The translations under genes were made by a program, and so were the position numbers. From Nematostella vectensis (lineage: Eukaryota; Cnidaria; Anthozoa; Actiniaria; Edwardsiidae), in NCBI RefSeq assembly GCF_932526225.1, contig NC_064045.1, positions 11,002,022 through 11,066,021 on the forward strand: a DNA stretch of 64,000 nucleotides, in the 5' to 3' direction. Of this stretch, positions 26,101 through 38,242 are shown in pieces (position 1 is the first letter of the stretch; every line of letters begins with the position of its first letter). Below the pieces are notes generated by a model. The model was not told the origin of the DNA, did no database searches, and was given only the letters and a program-made list of their open reading frames with translations.

Positions 26101-29100
26101 CATACCGTACAAGACAAGACAGACATACATGCAAGACATACAGAAAGACACACATACTGTACAAGACAGACACACATACAAGACATACAGAAAGACACAC
26201 ATACTGTACAAGACAGACACACATACAAGACATACAGAAAGACACACATACTGTACAAGACAAGACAGACACACATACAAGACATACAGAAAGACACACA
26301 TACTGTACAAGACAAGACAGACACACATACAAGACAAACACAAAGACACACATACTGTACAAGACAAGACAGACACACATACAAGACAAAAACAAAGACA
26401 CATACTGTACAAAACAAGACAGACACACATACAAGACATACACAAAGACACACATACTGTACAAGACAAGACAGACACACATGCAAGACATACACAAAGA
26501 CACACATACTGTACAAGACAAGACAGACACACATGCAAGACATACACAAAGACACACATACTGTACAAGACAAGACAGACACACATACAAGACAAACACA
26601 AAGACACACATACTGTACAAGACAAGACAGACACACATACAAGACAATACAAGACAAACAGTTAAGACAAAACAGAAGCAGAAAAAGGACAGAAACCTGA
26701 CTACAGAAAAGAAACTCAGATAAGATGGATGTGAAGATATAGTACAAGATAGGTACACAAACATACATGCATACAAGACAGACAAGACATAGACACAAGA
26801 TAGACAGGCAAGACATTCAAGGCAGACAATCATACAAGACATACAGATAAAACAAGACAGATACACACAATAAAAGACACCAATACAACACAGACAAACA
26901 TTATGTGCAAACATGACAGAAAGAAACACATACAAGACATACAGACAGACAAACATACAGACATGAGATACAGATACACATACAAGACATATACACATAC
27001 AAGTCAGACAAACATACAAGACATACAGGTAAGAAAAGACAGACACATATACAAGACAAGACAAGACAAGATACACATACAAGACTGTCATGCATACAAG
27101 ACAGACAGGCAGAAAGACAAGACGAACACACATACTGTACAAGACAAACAGAAAGGCAGACAGACAGTAAAGATATTCAGACAAGAAAAGACAAACAAAA
27201 ATGCAAGAGAAACGGACAAGATATGATAGACATAAGACAGGCAGACACAATGATATGGCAGACACAACAGACACACATATACACGACATACAGACAAGAC
27301 AGACACACACATACAAGACAAACAGACACACACATACAAGACATACACACAAGATAAGACAAACAGTCACAACAGACACACATACAGGACAGACATAGGC
27401 AGTACATCCAGACACACAGAGGAGATGGACAGACACAAAGACAATGTATACAGACACAAAGACACGACACAGACACAAAGACACAGACACAAAGACACGA
27501 CACAGACAAGATAGACATAAAGACTATACATACAGACAAAAAGACATGACACAGACAAGATAGACATAAAGACTATACATACAGACAAAAAGACATGACA
27601 GACAAACTGACAAGATAGACAAGGAGAGTTAGGCAAGAGGTACAGACAAGACAGATACATTCCAAACAGACACAGATTCACAGACAAGATTATACTCTAC
27701 AGACAAACAATACAAACATACAGAAAGACACACAGACAGCCAGATACAAGACAGACACAGATACAAGACATACAGACTAGACAGACACATCTACAAGACA
27801 GACAGACAAGAACACACAGATACAAGAGACAGAAACATACACCAACATAACAATACAGCTACAAGAAAGACAGACACACAAGACAGACAGACAAGACAGT
27901 CATGCCTACTAGACATAGAGAGAGGACACACAAACATAACAAACATACAGCTACAAGAAAGACAGACATAAAAGACAGACAAACAAGACCGTCAGCATAC
28001 AAAACGAGGTGAGGTGAGGTGACAGACAAACATAACAAACATACAGTATTAGACAGACATACATACAAGACAGATATGTGTACAAGACAGATGGGGACTA
28101 CATTCAGAGGCACAGACAAGGCAGAAGATAAACAGAGAGGCACAAACAGACACAAAGACAAGACATGCACACAGACAAGACAACAACAAGACATACAAAC
28201 AAGACACATTGACAATACTTGCATACACAGGACACAACTAAAACACACACATACACACATCTGATAAAGACATCAGACAAGACAGGCATGGGATAAGACA
28301 GACAGAGAGATAAGAATGACATCTATGTAAACTTACACAGGACAGACAGACAAACATAGACACAAGACAGACAGAGAGAAATACAGAAAAAACAGACACA
28401 CAGACATGGCAGACATCTGACAATGACCTATTTATAACTGAAACATACATTTCACAAAGACACACAAAAAAAGACAATCAAACATGTGACAAAGACAAAC
28501 AGAAATGCAGAAAAAATCCATTTAATTCCAGCATATACAATTGACAGACATAATGACAATGCGACATACCATATCAGTGCCATAAACAGCACTTGTCATC
28601 TTGACCTCCCAGTAATGCACACCACCATCAAAAAGTGGCTCCTCCCCCTTGGTGGCTGCCGTTCCACAGCTGTAATCAGGATGGAACACAACCTCACGCC
28701 CCTCATGTTTCAGTGCCGTGGAAGGACCAGAGCTAGAATGCCAGCGCCATTCGCAACCTGCTGATATAGATAAGGATTGTGAGAAACATTACCTGAGATT
28801 TTTTTAAGTGCAATTATTTTAGATTAAAATTAAAATGAGATGTCAGATAGAAGAACTCCAGACACATTAAATTTAACTGTTGGGGATTTACATGGTGTTT
28901 AAAGTTGTAACTTTGTAGAAAAAACCCCAAACCAATTATTTGTACTAAAGTTAAAAATCATATGCATTATGTTATATGGTTAAGAAGGTAAAGGGTTGAT
29001 GTGAAGAAGTTAGACGGTTGATGTGAAGATGCCTCTTTGAAGCTTATTAGGAAACCATTCTAGTAAAGCAGAGTAATGGTTAATAGTTCCTGATATATAA

Positions 29101-32100
29101 AGCAGATTACTAATGAGGCATGGTGATAATAATTTTAGAACAATCTGCAAGATAAATAGTTAATGAATACATTTGACAGTAACCATTAGAGTAAAATGCT
29201 TCCACTTACTGACTGAGAACTTAGGGACAGATGTAAAACCACAATGAAGATAAAGAAGAATACACCAATAGGAAATTATGTTGTGGAGATCTGTTTTGCA
29301 CAGCTCTCAGTCAGAAAGTGAATTGCTGAATTGTATATTCATCAAATAATGTAAAAAAAAACATATCAGAATTTTAAGTGACCTTCCTTTTTCTTTATTT
29401 GAGTGGAGAAGGAAGCCAACCACTGTTTTCAAAACACCATCCAAAATAAATTATACCCTGTCTGAGAGAATCCAAAACTTGAGTACCTTTGTTCAGAGGC
29501 AGTGCAACAGAGGATGTTATGCCTTGCTAGATGACATACGGTTACAGTATTACTTGCAGCACAAGATTCACAACACTACAAATATGTCTACACCTGTTAT
29601 CCCAAATAAAATAGACATTTCTCATATAGACTATTAAATCCATCAACAACAACAAACATGTTTATTACAAATACAGTATGTTATAATGACGATTAAGTAC
29701 AATTTAGCACAAAACAGCTCAAAGGAAAATCTTTGATCAACTTTTTGTCTAATGCATCTCATATGGCGGTGTCTTCTTTACATTTGCAATTTTACATGTT
29801 TTGCAGTGATGCAAGTGAAGTAGAGATTAGTTAAAATAAACCACAGACTAATAATCACAAAGAACAACTCTGATACATTCTTTGCAGTAGAAAAGCACAA
29901 GAAGAGAATAGTTAAAATAAACCATAGACTAAAAATCACAAAGCACAACTCTGATACATTATTTGCAGTAGAAAGGCACAAGTAGAGATTAGTCAAAATA
30001 ACAGACTAACAATCACAAACACAGTTCAAATTTTACAAGCTACATGACACAACTCCTCTGAGACAGTAGTTCTGAATCAATAATCTTTAATATTTTAGTA
30101 TGCTTTCGTGTAGCTTCTCCAGTTTGCATTGTTACCTCTACCTCAGCGCCTCATCGTCGCCCCACGCATTCTTCCTTTTTTATCAAGACAAGAGTCTTGA
30201 TTGGTGAAGGAAGGCAACCAGAACCGGCGTCATGAGCTTGACTTTCCTGGAAAATAATTTAACCATGTGTTGGCCGTAGTGTGGGAGGGTGGAATTATGT
30301 GTGCACAAGGAGGACCAAAGCATTCACCTGTAATATACTTTTGAAGGGACGTCAATTCCCCAGGATAAAAATTTTTCGTGTTCACTAAAAAGAAGGACAA
30401 CCACATCCCTTTTTTCGGCTTAAGCACAGTACAGAGTTGCACAAGCACCCATTTCTATCAGCATACTCAAGCAAGCAATGTGGGTACTTTTATTTGAATA
30501 TTGTTAATATTGGGTCAGACTTCAATCGTGGATGAATATTTTGACATTTTTAAATGTAACCAATGATGAAGTAGGGGTCGACTGGAATTTTTTAACCATA
30601 ATTTGTGATCTATTATACTTAAAGCCAAGCAATTCCCTCTTTTAAGATTAAATCACTTGGATATCAAAGAAAAATTAGACTGAAATCTCAGCGATCTCGT
30701 CACTTTTCAAGCCTAGAAGTTGACGTCCCTTGAAAGACTAGAATCTAGACCTAATGGTGCAGAAGGACCCAATGTTGAGGCACATTCCATGGTTTTTCCC
30801 TACTCAGTAAACTGATTTTTGAGGACACAAAATCAGCCAATTATTGGACCATTTTTTACATTTTATGTTCTCCTGTTACCTTACAATGGCAGTAATTTCT
30901 CTTTCATTTGATAAGACCTGAAAGACTTTTAAATTGTGGTTTATTTGAGGCCCCTGGGTACAGTACTGGTAGCGTGCCCGCACGAGAAATACTGCCTCAA
31001 TACTGTGTTGCCTGCATGCACAAAACTCATAGCTGTCAACTCGTCTGTATCAGGCAGGTGTCACAAGGTTTTGGAGCTCATCACAAGCCTTATTTTTGTG
31101 AGAATATTCACACATTCTCTGTATTCACCCGCATTGACTATTTTGGGTTTTTTCACTTTTTTACTGTATTTCACCTGATTTCACAAGATTTCTGTCCAAG
31201 TTGGGTTGACAGCTATGAAAACTAAATTGTTAACTTGACTCAGTCTCCCTTTCCTGCTTTGCAATAAATAAGGTTTTTGAACACTGCTGCTACTACAGTA
31301 TATATTTTAAGTATATAAATATCTTTTTCATGATAGCAGGTAAAAATCAGTGTAAGATCAATAATTGTACAGTTTTATCTGTATATATGCAATAACTGCG
31401 GTCACCCATGGCTTGTTTACACAATATACTGTACTAATATTGTAATAAATATTTTCTTCATCATAACAGGGGCTTACAAGGGAAAATTCAGATGTGAACA
31501 AAGGTGAACAAGCGCATGACAGTGGAACGATAAACTATACAGTACAACAATAATCAACAAGTACAGTGAACTAGGGGGTGGTGATGGAACATTAGATACA
31601 AGTAATGTTATACAACATCACATGATACATATACAGTACAACAAGAATCAACAAGTACTGTAAACTAGGGGATGGTGATGGAACATTAGATACGAGTAAT
31701 GTAATACAACAGCACATCATTGATGACCACTCACCATTCAAAGGTCAAACTAAAAAAATGTCTTGTCTTGTCTGTCAGGTAGTCATGTTGTCCATGTCTA
31801 TGTGCAGGTCCGGTTGGTTATATTTATTTATAATTTTCAGTGTTTATTAATGTAATAGTTGATGTTTTATTAGTTAATGATTGTTTAACCTATAGTACAT
31901 GTTAAACTGTGCTTTCAGAATGTACTGTATAATGCATACACCTATTTAAAACATTGTCAGTGCGATCAGCGAATAGCAATTACCAAATGGCAGTTCTACG
32001 ACTGAAAGGTGTTTATGGGTAGTAATTATTTGAAGAAAATAAAGGTGATAAATAAAATCAAGCGATGTCAGAACCATATATTAATTTACATAATAGCCAA

Positions 32101-34199
32101 ATTCGTTGTTGCACGACCTCCCAGAATAGAAAATTCCTTTCTTCGCGCTATTCTCAAACATGACAAGTATTTTGGATTCGGCGAGGTCGCGAAGCAACGA
32201 ATTTGGATGTAATAGATAGTCGTATTTTTTACTTATATTTTCTGGAATTTTAAACAAATATTTTGGGATCCATGGGTCCGTTCGGTTGTAGAATTGCAAT
32301 TTGACAATCACCATTTGCCATTTGCACTGACAACGTTTTTTTAAATAGGTGTATACATAAACAAACATGAGCTAATGCGAGAAAACACAAGTGGTCATGC
32401 TGTAAGTAAAACAGTAGAAGAAACTTGCACAATAGAACTTGCAATTTATTTATTTTGTATGTATTCATTTTGTATGTATGAGTAAAGAAAAAGGTACTTG
32501 AGAGTCAGTCTTTTGTTTAGCAAACAGATCAAATTTTTGAGTAAATTAATTATTTCACAGTATGTCAGAACAAAAACGTCTGCAACAAGATGGAGTTAAG
32601 TGACTGTTGTTGACATCACAGGCTGTGACATTATTCATGGATTATTAGAACATAGACATACAAACAATGAGATCTATTTGGTTTATAAATTGTACAAAAA
32701 CAGAAAGGATTTTAGCAGAGCAAAAAAAAAAATATCTTTAGAAAGTGTAAAGACAAATAGTAAAGATAAGACAAGAAAGCAGACAAGGTTATATATGGTC
32801 ATTACTAGACAAGCCCTAACAAGGAGATCACAACCTTTAGGTAGGGATTATTAACATAACTTATGGGTTTCAATTTAAAACGATAATACTTTTTGGTTTA
32901 ATTAACAACCTATTAGGACAAGATACAGTTTCATTTTCTACTGATGCAAATTTGTTGCTAGTAAAAAGAAGTACACGTTCACAATAGCATAGCTTTTTTT
33001 TTTAGTCAATAAGGTCAAACTTGTGTTGTAGACTAAATTGTACCATTGAAATAATCTTGTTTAAATTCTAGGATGTACCGACAGAATGGCATATGTGGTA
33101 AATGACTTCTTAATTTCTGTTGATAAGGCAACTGTAGATTCTTTACAGAATTGTAAATAAAATATCTCAACTATTTATACGTCTTTCAACGACTAGTTTT
33201 GCTTATTAGAAAAAGCATAGAGTGTAGAGATTGGTTATATGCAAAAAATGTAGTTGTTGTGTGGCAGTACCATATAAAAATATGTAAACAATTATAAAAT
33301 CACAAATGGGCGGAAACAGAATAACCTGCGCGTTGCGCGTTGCATGATTGCGTGTATTCTGTTTTTGTTCTGTCTGGGGTGTGCCGGTTCGACAAGAACG
33401 ATTCCTGCTGAAAACTTACCCAAATACAGCTTTATCTTCAGCCAAAAAAACACTTATATTTAAAAGTATTCAAAAAATATATCCCTGTGGGATTAATTAG
33501 AATTTTACAATTCCATGCGTTCACGCGCGCTTCTTTTATCGCATGAGTGGTTTTCAGACACGTTTTGGGAATATTCACAAAGACAATACAAACAAGAGAA
33601 TGCAGTTAAATCTCAACCGTTTCTTCAAAATCGCAAATCAAAAGAAAATAATATGCGAGCATTATTGAAATACCTAAATCATTTGATCTCGTGAAATTTC
33701 AGTTTCCGTAGTTTGCGTATTTAGGAACGAAACTAGACTGGCTATATTTTGCGCTTTGTTAGTTGCAAAAATATACATACCATACTAATTTGATAAGTAA
33801 AATTACAAAAAGAGCCACAATTATCTATGTTAATAGGAAAACGCTAGAAATAAACTATAAGTAAACACAACTACCAAATGAAAGCTTCGCTAGCCTTAGC
33901 TAGGTACAAAGTTCACATAAAAGGCGCCGAAAAAACCATAAACGTTTGCTGGAATGTAATTCTCATTGACAAATGGACATATTGCCTATAATGTGAAAGA
34001 AATTAAAGGTCTCCTAGATGTTTAGAAGGAACAGATCGAGTTTTAACCCACCTTGATCATCATCGAATTCCGAATCTGAGCAGGAATCGCTGTGGGTTTC
34101 GTCCTCTGATGTTTCTGGGGGTCGAAAAATTCTTGCTAAAAAATCCCTCCGTTGTGCTAGCTGGTCAAATTCGTACGAAGTAGACTGTACTAAAGCCAT
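23178..34199 (-). CDS. SPSB3-like SPRY domain / SOCS box protein
   Basis: Three minus-strand exons, 34199-34052, 28760-28570 and 23702-23178, with matching phases, give 287 residues. Exon 1 encodes an acidic N-terminus (SEDETHSDSCSDSEFDDDQ), as in vertebrate SPSB3. Exon 2 starts the SPRY domain (GCEWRWHSSS, FHPDYSCGTAA, GGVHYWEVKMTSAVYGTDM). Exon 3 completes it (GRDQDSWGLSYFG, GIHVDTWSGRLTF, STAARTKMRLTRS). A C-terminal SOCS-box-like stretch follows (LQYLCCEAI, LPLPPGVKKHL), then a basic tail (KRKRKC). SPSB3 is a substrate receptor of a CRL5 ubiquitin ligase; the same is inferred here. Introns are large (5.3 kb and 4.9 kb); the second is mostly satellite. Confidence 0.93.
24003..24150. repeat. 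Short tandem repeat of 45-50 bp
   Basis: Two to three copies of a unit containing GACTGTTAGCTGTACTGTAG and AAGGCCGCGATAACACGG, in SPSB3-like intron 2. Confidence 0.8.
24250..28480. repeat. 52-bp satellite (about 33 copies) flanked by degenerate GACA-rich repeat
   Basis: The core at about 24945-26660 consists of a 52-base unit: ACAAGACAAGACAGACACAC, ATACAAGACATACACAAAGA, CACACATACTGT. Shorter variants lack about six bases or CAAGA. Both sides (24250-24940 and 26661-28480) are irregular GACA/CATACAAGA sequence from which the unit may have expanded. The whole block is inside SPSB3-like intron 2. It creates very long but meaningless ORFs on both strands because 52 is not a multiple of three and the units lack stops. 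Confidence 0.95.
28761..31026. other. SPSB3-like intron 1, proximal part
   Basis: Apart from an 81-base tandem repeat at about 29815-30000 (copies starting near 29831, 29912 and 29993), no coding or element structure was recognised in this AT-rich stretch. Confidence 0.6.
31027..31218. mobile_element. 192-bp MITE with TCATAGCTGTCAAC termini
   Basis: The 14-base ends TCATAGCTGTCAAC (31027-31040) and GTTGACAGCTATGA (31205-31218) are perfect reverse complements. It lies in SPSB3-like intron 1 and has no ORF of its own. Confidence 0.65.
31541..31720. repeat. 94-bp tandem duplication
   Basis: AGTACAACAATAATCAACAA starts at 31541 and its near-copy AGTACAACAAGAATCAACAA at 31635; the following ~85 bases match with few changes. 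Confidence 0.85.
31932..32358. mobile_element. ~427-bp inverted-repeat element
   Basis: The left end ATGCATACACCTATTTAAAA followed by CATTGTCAGTGC is complementary to the right end around 32315-32358 (GCACTGACAACG, TTTTTTTAAATAGGTGTATA). Imperfect arms extend about 80 bases. Non-coding; in SPSB3-like intron 1. Confidence 0.7.
32359..34051. other. SPSB3-like intron 1, distal part
   Basis: AT-rich sequence with scattered short ORFs lacking family resemblance. A GC-richer patch near 33320-33400 was noted, but nothing functional could be supported. Confidence 0.5.
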
Positions 34200-34970
34200 A
34201 TTGGCTATCGATCTTCTCCTAAAGCTGTAAAGGACTACAAATTTCGTCTTTTTCTAGAGAGACTTTTTTACGATCTTGCTTTCCGTATGAGAACATCTGT
34301 TTTATTTTTCGGCCAGGCGTTGCCGCTGTTATACGGTGGGCTCAGGTGTTGTCATACCGGATGTAACGTCACGGAATGGCTTATTTCCACTTCACGCACG
34401 AATAAATTCCCTGAATTTAATTGAGTCTGCCCTGAAGAAGTCTTATTAAAGACGAAAATTTGACAGAGTCGATTTCCAGTTTTTGGTGTATTGTATTACG
34501 AATAAATTCCCGTATAGTTAATTGATTAATCACCCGCTGTCCTGAAAAATATATCGCGGGCGCACTTCCCCCTACTGTCGGAAATCCAGCCGTGACTGTA
34601 ACCAGGTAAAGCGTGACTGATTCTGTGACTTGCGTTGTGCCGTCTTGTCAGTCCTGCTTTCCTGGTTTTTCTGTTAGCCAATCACATGCCTCTATATAGT
34701 CAGCTGACTGTATAACAAGTTTGTTTTGAATAGAATTTGTTTTGGTTAGTGCTTGGAAGCAGGGTAAACGTTGCAAGAATTTGGCTAAAACAATGATCTT
34801 TTTTAAACGTTAAAGTTCGGCGTTTGCCATAAAAATAGTGCGTTAGAAAATATAAAGGTACATTTGAAACGCGATAGTATTTTTTAGCCTGATTCGAAGC
34901 CGAATCCAAGTATTCGATCTGTATTCAACTGTAGCGACTAAAGCAAGAGAAAAATACCCGTATATAGGGC
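34200..34970. promoter_or_regulatory. Putative shared promoter region between two SPSB3-like genes
   Basis: The minus-strand SPSB3-like gene starts at 34199. A plus-strand SPSB3-like exon lies at 36925, with a possible first exon at 34971. The interval is therefore expected to hold at least the minus-strand promoter. No TATA box or specific site is claimed. Confidence 0.35.
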
Positions 34971-35069
34971 ATGTACAAGGAAACTCATGTACAAGGAAAC
35001 TCATGTACAAGGAAACTCATGTACAAGGAAACTCATGTACAAGGAAACTCATGTACAAGGAAACTCATG
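34971..35069 (+). repeat. 16-bp minisatellite, six copies, ending at a GT donor
   Basis: Six tandem copies of CATGTACAAGGAAACT end in CATG followed by GTGAGC. The frame starting at the first ATG stays open for 33 codons to the putative donor at 35070. It is in phase with the SPSB3-like exon at 36925. Whether it is an exon is unproven. Confidence 0.9.
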
Positions 35070-35388
35070 GTGAGCTTCTAGTGTTATTATTCTGTTGATG
35101 TTGCTGTTCAGGTTCTACTCAATATTGAAAACGTTTGAAATTATATGTATGCTTTACTGTTACCTGGTGGATTAATCGCACGAATCACTACCATATGAGC
35201 TGGTTGTTCCAAACGAAATTTGACCTATCTACTCTGTAAATCCTGAAGCATCTCAAACCTGCTATTTTCAGGTCAAGACCTTTGGTCTGTTTACTATATT
35301 TCCGGTACATTTATGTTCTGCTTTGTATCTATTAAAATTTGTCTACGGAAGAGACGTCATACTTACTATAAAATCTTCTATGCTATAT

Positions 35389-36831
35389 TACCCGGTCTAA
35401 TCGATCGTTAAAAATCGATATCGATGCAAATCAATGAGAATCACCGATTTTTATCGATTTATCGTGAAAAGAAGTGCGGAAAGCGATAATATTGTTTCTT
35501 TGGGATTTATCGAATTTTGACATAAGCTTAGAAAAACATATTTATCCATGAAAGAAGGGCCAAAAAGACAAACTACCTTAAGCCTGCAATGTACTTGTTT
35601 ACCCAATGTTTTTATCGCAAAAAAAACAGCCTTGAGCGATTCGTAGCCTGCGTAGTGGCTCAAGGGAAGGGGAGGGGGAAGGGAAGATAGGAGATCCTGC
35701 CGGGAAACCATTGTTCTAGCCGCGTCGCCCCTAAGCCTGTGTCCTCAAGTAGCTGTCAGAATCACATGAACTGTTTACATTGTAATTTTACTTCCGTTTC
35801 TTGTCAAAATAAACAACGCCCTTCATGACAATTGTCTTGTTTCTTCGAACTATGTGTTCTCCAGTATGTCCGTGTGAAAAGAAAACTTAAATCCAGTCAA
35901 GAAATCCAGGAACAAGTGCTGTCGTTATTTCGACAAAAATATTCAAAATTCAATACGGAAACAAGCTCACTTATGATTTGTTTGCCAATATTTTTAAAGA
36001 GAGCAAAAGAGCTGATAGTTTTTGGTGTTGTTATTGCTAAAAACATGAGAACGATACCCCAGGTCGGTACAACGTGAGTTTTGTAGGCAACGAGTTTTGT
36101 AGGCAATGTAGGCAACGATTGAAAACCGACCGCTCAAGATGGATTAGATGTTATTGAGGTCAAGGGGACAGGCTGATATCCCTGATATCGCTTCGGCAAG
36201 AAGCGTAAGGGTTTGCAAAATTAAACTTTTTCCAAACCCCGGTGGCACAATTGCCATTACATCATTCCTTAAAAATAGCTGCCTCAAGCACTGCAACTGC
36301 TTGTTTTGAAGGGCAAAATCCGGTCCTTTTGAATTTGTAGGGTCGACAAAATGCTGGATAAACAATTTTGAAACCCTTACCAACTTGCAGGCATTTTCTT
36401 ACACCAAAGCTTGTTGATACAACGTGTTGATGGATGTACAGAACATGTGACACATCTCAGCCAATAGTGAGCCCCCGGTCTCTCAGATACCAGAGTGAAC
36501 GGCTAGAACAATAGTCTTTGGGCAGTCTCCCTCCCTTTCCCCTTGAGATGCTACGCAGGCTACCATCTTGAGTTTTGACAAAAATGAGTAACTTGGGGGA
36601 GGGTGGCGGAAAAAGATATAAAGAAAAACCGGGAGTATGCCTAATTGCAGGCTAAACAACCTTTTCGCATTGTAAACAGTTAAACGAAGTCAGGTTGATA
36701 ATGTCTTGATCATTTTATTTCAATTTAATTGACTATGAAAAATCGATAAAAATCAATTAGTTCTTACCAATTTTTAACTATTTATCGATTGCCAAATCGA
36801 TATCGATTTTTAAGATTGACTAGACAAGGTA
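35389..36831. mobile_element. 1.44-kb element with degenerate long terminal inverted repeats and a RecQ-like scrap
   Basis: The left end TACCCGGTCTAATCGATC, then TTAAAAATCGATATCGAT, is matched in reverse complement at the right end. There, TACCTTGTCTAGTCAATC and TTAAAAATCGATATCGAT are read from 36831 downward. TAT flanks both sides (35386-35388, 36832-36834). Inner inverted blocks also match: GTAGCCTGCGTAG, CTCAAGGG and ATTGTTCTAGCCG near 35645-35725, against 36498-36565. Between the arms on the minus strand lies a helicase-like ORF (36144-36383). The superfamily is not recognised. Confidence 0.6.
36144..36383 (-). pseudogene. RecQ-like helicase N-terminal fragment
   Basis: The 79-codon frame includes SKLFIQHFVDPTNSKGPDF, ALQNKQLQCLRQL and a Walker A-like MAIVPPGFGKSLILQ. 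RecQ-family helicases have a Q-motif/Walker A stretch of this pattern (LPTGFGKSL). The rest of the helicase domain is absent, and the next residues do not continue the family. It is therefore a broken copy, probably carried by the surrounding element. Confidence 0.6.
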
Positions 36832-36924
36832 TATTAAGAATCTAAGCTTTCAGAAATGATTCAAACTTCATAGAAAATACTAATTTTTTAATATATATCT
36901 TTTTTAAATATATATATTTTAAAG

Positions 36925-37590
36925 GTCCCTCCCTGGACAAGCTTTTTCGTGGAAGAATGGGTTTGGGATTTTCAAAGTCGCTCACCCAATGTCTACCTCT
37001 GCTATCACAACAAGGTGGCATGCTTCCACATTGATCCTGTTGTGGAGAGCACTGGCACTGCTGCTGTTTTAGGTAATAAGGCATTCGCCCATGGACAGCA
37101 TTACTGGGAAATTAAACTGACAGATGTTCGCGGTACTTCAATGATGATAGGTGTGGCTACACAAGATGCAATGCTACACACTGATAATTATGAATATGTG
37201 AATCTAGTTGGTCGGGATCAGGAAAGCTGGGGACTTTCACACCGGGGTGAGATATGGCATGGCGGCCAGAAGTGGAAATTCTGTGAGCCATTCTTTGATT
37301 CAACAGTAATAGGAGTGCTTCTGGATATGGATAAAGGAACAATTTCTTTTTTCAAAAATGGTCAACCCCTGGGCGTGGCTTTTACTGGGCTGCAGGACAG
37401 AGGGTGCGAGTTGTACCCTATAGCTTCATCAACTGCTAGCGAGTCGGAAGTCGAGCTTGGTTATCGCTGTTGTAAATACTCTACACTGATAGACCAGTGT
37501 TGTATGGAAATTATAAAACATGTAAATAGGGACAATATGAACAGATTACCTTTGCCTGGTAGAATATGTAATTTATTAAAATCTAAATAA
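36925..37590 (+). CDS. Second SPSB3-like SPRY protein (main coding exon)
   Basis: An acceptor (TTTTAAAG) precedes 36925. In-frame stops upstream (for example 36889-36891), with no ATG before the SPRY core, show that a 5' exon must exist elsewhere. The exon encodes FVEEWVWDFQSR, VACFHIDPVVESTGTAA, GQHYWEIKLTDVRG, GRDQESWGLSHRG, GVLLDMDKGTISFFKNGQ and LYPIASSTASE. A SOCS-like end follows (YSTLIDQCCMEII, RLPLPGRICNLLKSK). The WVWD start and GRD(Q/E)(D/E)SWGLS motif are those of SPSB3. Stop TAA is at 37588-37590, and an AATAAA overlaps it. It is a diverged paralogue of the minus-strand gene at 23178-34199. A CRL5 substrate-receptor role is inferred. Confidence 0.85.
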   Translation, partial: VPPWTSFFVEEWVWDFQSRSPNVYLCYHNKVACFHIDPVVESTGTAAVLGNKAFAHGQHYWEIKLTDVRGTSMMIGVATQDAMLHTDNYEYVNLVGRDQESWGLSHRGEIWHGGQKWKFCEPFFDSTVIGVLLDMDKGTISFFKNGQPLGVAFTGLQDRGCELYPIASSTASESEVELGYRCCKYSTLIDQCCMEIIKHVNRDNMNRLPLPGRICNLLKSK

Positions 37591-37754
37591 AATTTATTAA
37601 TTCAGAGTGCTTCATGTGGAGCTTCGGAAAAGGTCCTGAACCTCCATTTTAATATTTTTGGTCTTTACAAGAGTTAGAATTTGGGAATTATTTAATTGCC
37701 CTAGTTGCTAAAGGCTGATTACCCTCAGCCTTCAACTAATAGGTCACATGTTCG

Positions 37755-38242
37755 CAGGCGCAGATCCAGGGTTTCAAAATGAGGGGTGGATAATGGCCGG
37801 ATAGATGGCTTATAACTGATCAAGTGGTTCTTGGTAGGTCACTACATACATCTTACAATACTTCCAGGGGTGGTCCCATAAGTGGGGGGCGAAAGTTGGT
37901 GGGAGGGGAGGGTGGTGGTTTTAAGTCCTTAAGTGCTATTTATAAGAATGCGGGAATAACCTAAATTTTGTCGGTTGCATATATACCGCTTGAAACCTAT
38001 TGGTTAAAAAAAAACATTTATATATAAAGAAACATCCGCCACCACTGACTTCACGCTGAATTGGATTTGTCATGTCAGCAAAGTCAAGCAGGTGAAGGAA
38101 AACTGACCATAGCTCCCGTCCCTCAGACATTTATTTTCTTCAAACGAATTGACTTTTCAATTTTTTTTATGACTTTTCAATTTTTTTACTCAAAAAGAGG
38201 GGGTGGATATCCCACCCAATCCACCCCTTGTATCTGCCCCTG
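37755..38242. mobile_element. ~488-bp MITE with CAGG(C/G)GCAGAT termini
   Basis: The left end CAGGCGCAGATCCAGGG and the right end TTGTATCTGCCCCTG are imperfect inverted repeats, with GGGGTGGAT and its complement just inside. CAGGG-type ends are common in hAT-like MITEs, but no 8-bp duplication could be confirmed. Confidence 0.55.

Noticed and set aside
24814-27490. Very long ORFs (up to 885 codons, Cys/Val/Ser-rich or Lys/Thr/His-rich)
   Set aside because: They follow the 52-bp satellite in every frame and strand and match no family; SPSB3 exons on either side show the block is intronic.
28486-28764. Plus-strand 92-codon ORF
   Set aside because: It is the antisense shadow of SPSB3-like exon 28760-28570, which encodes recognisable SPRY sequence.
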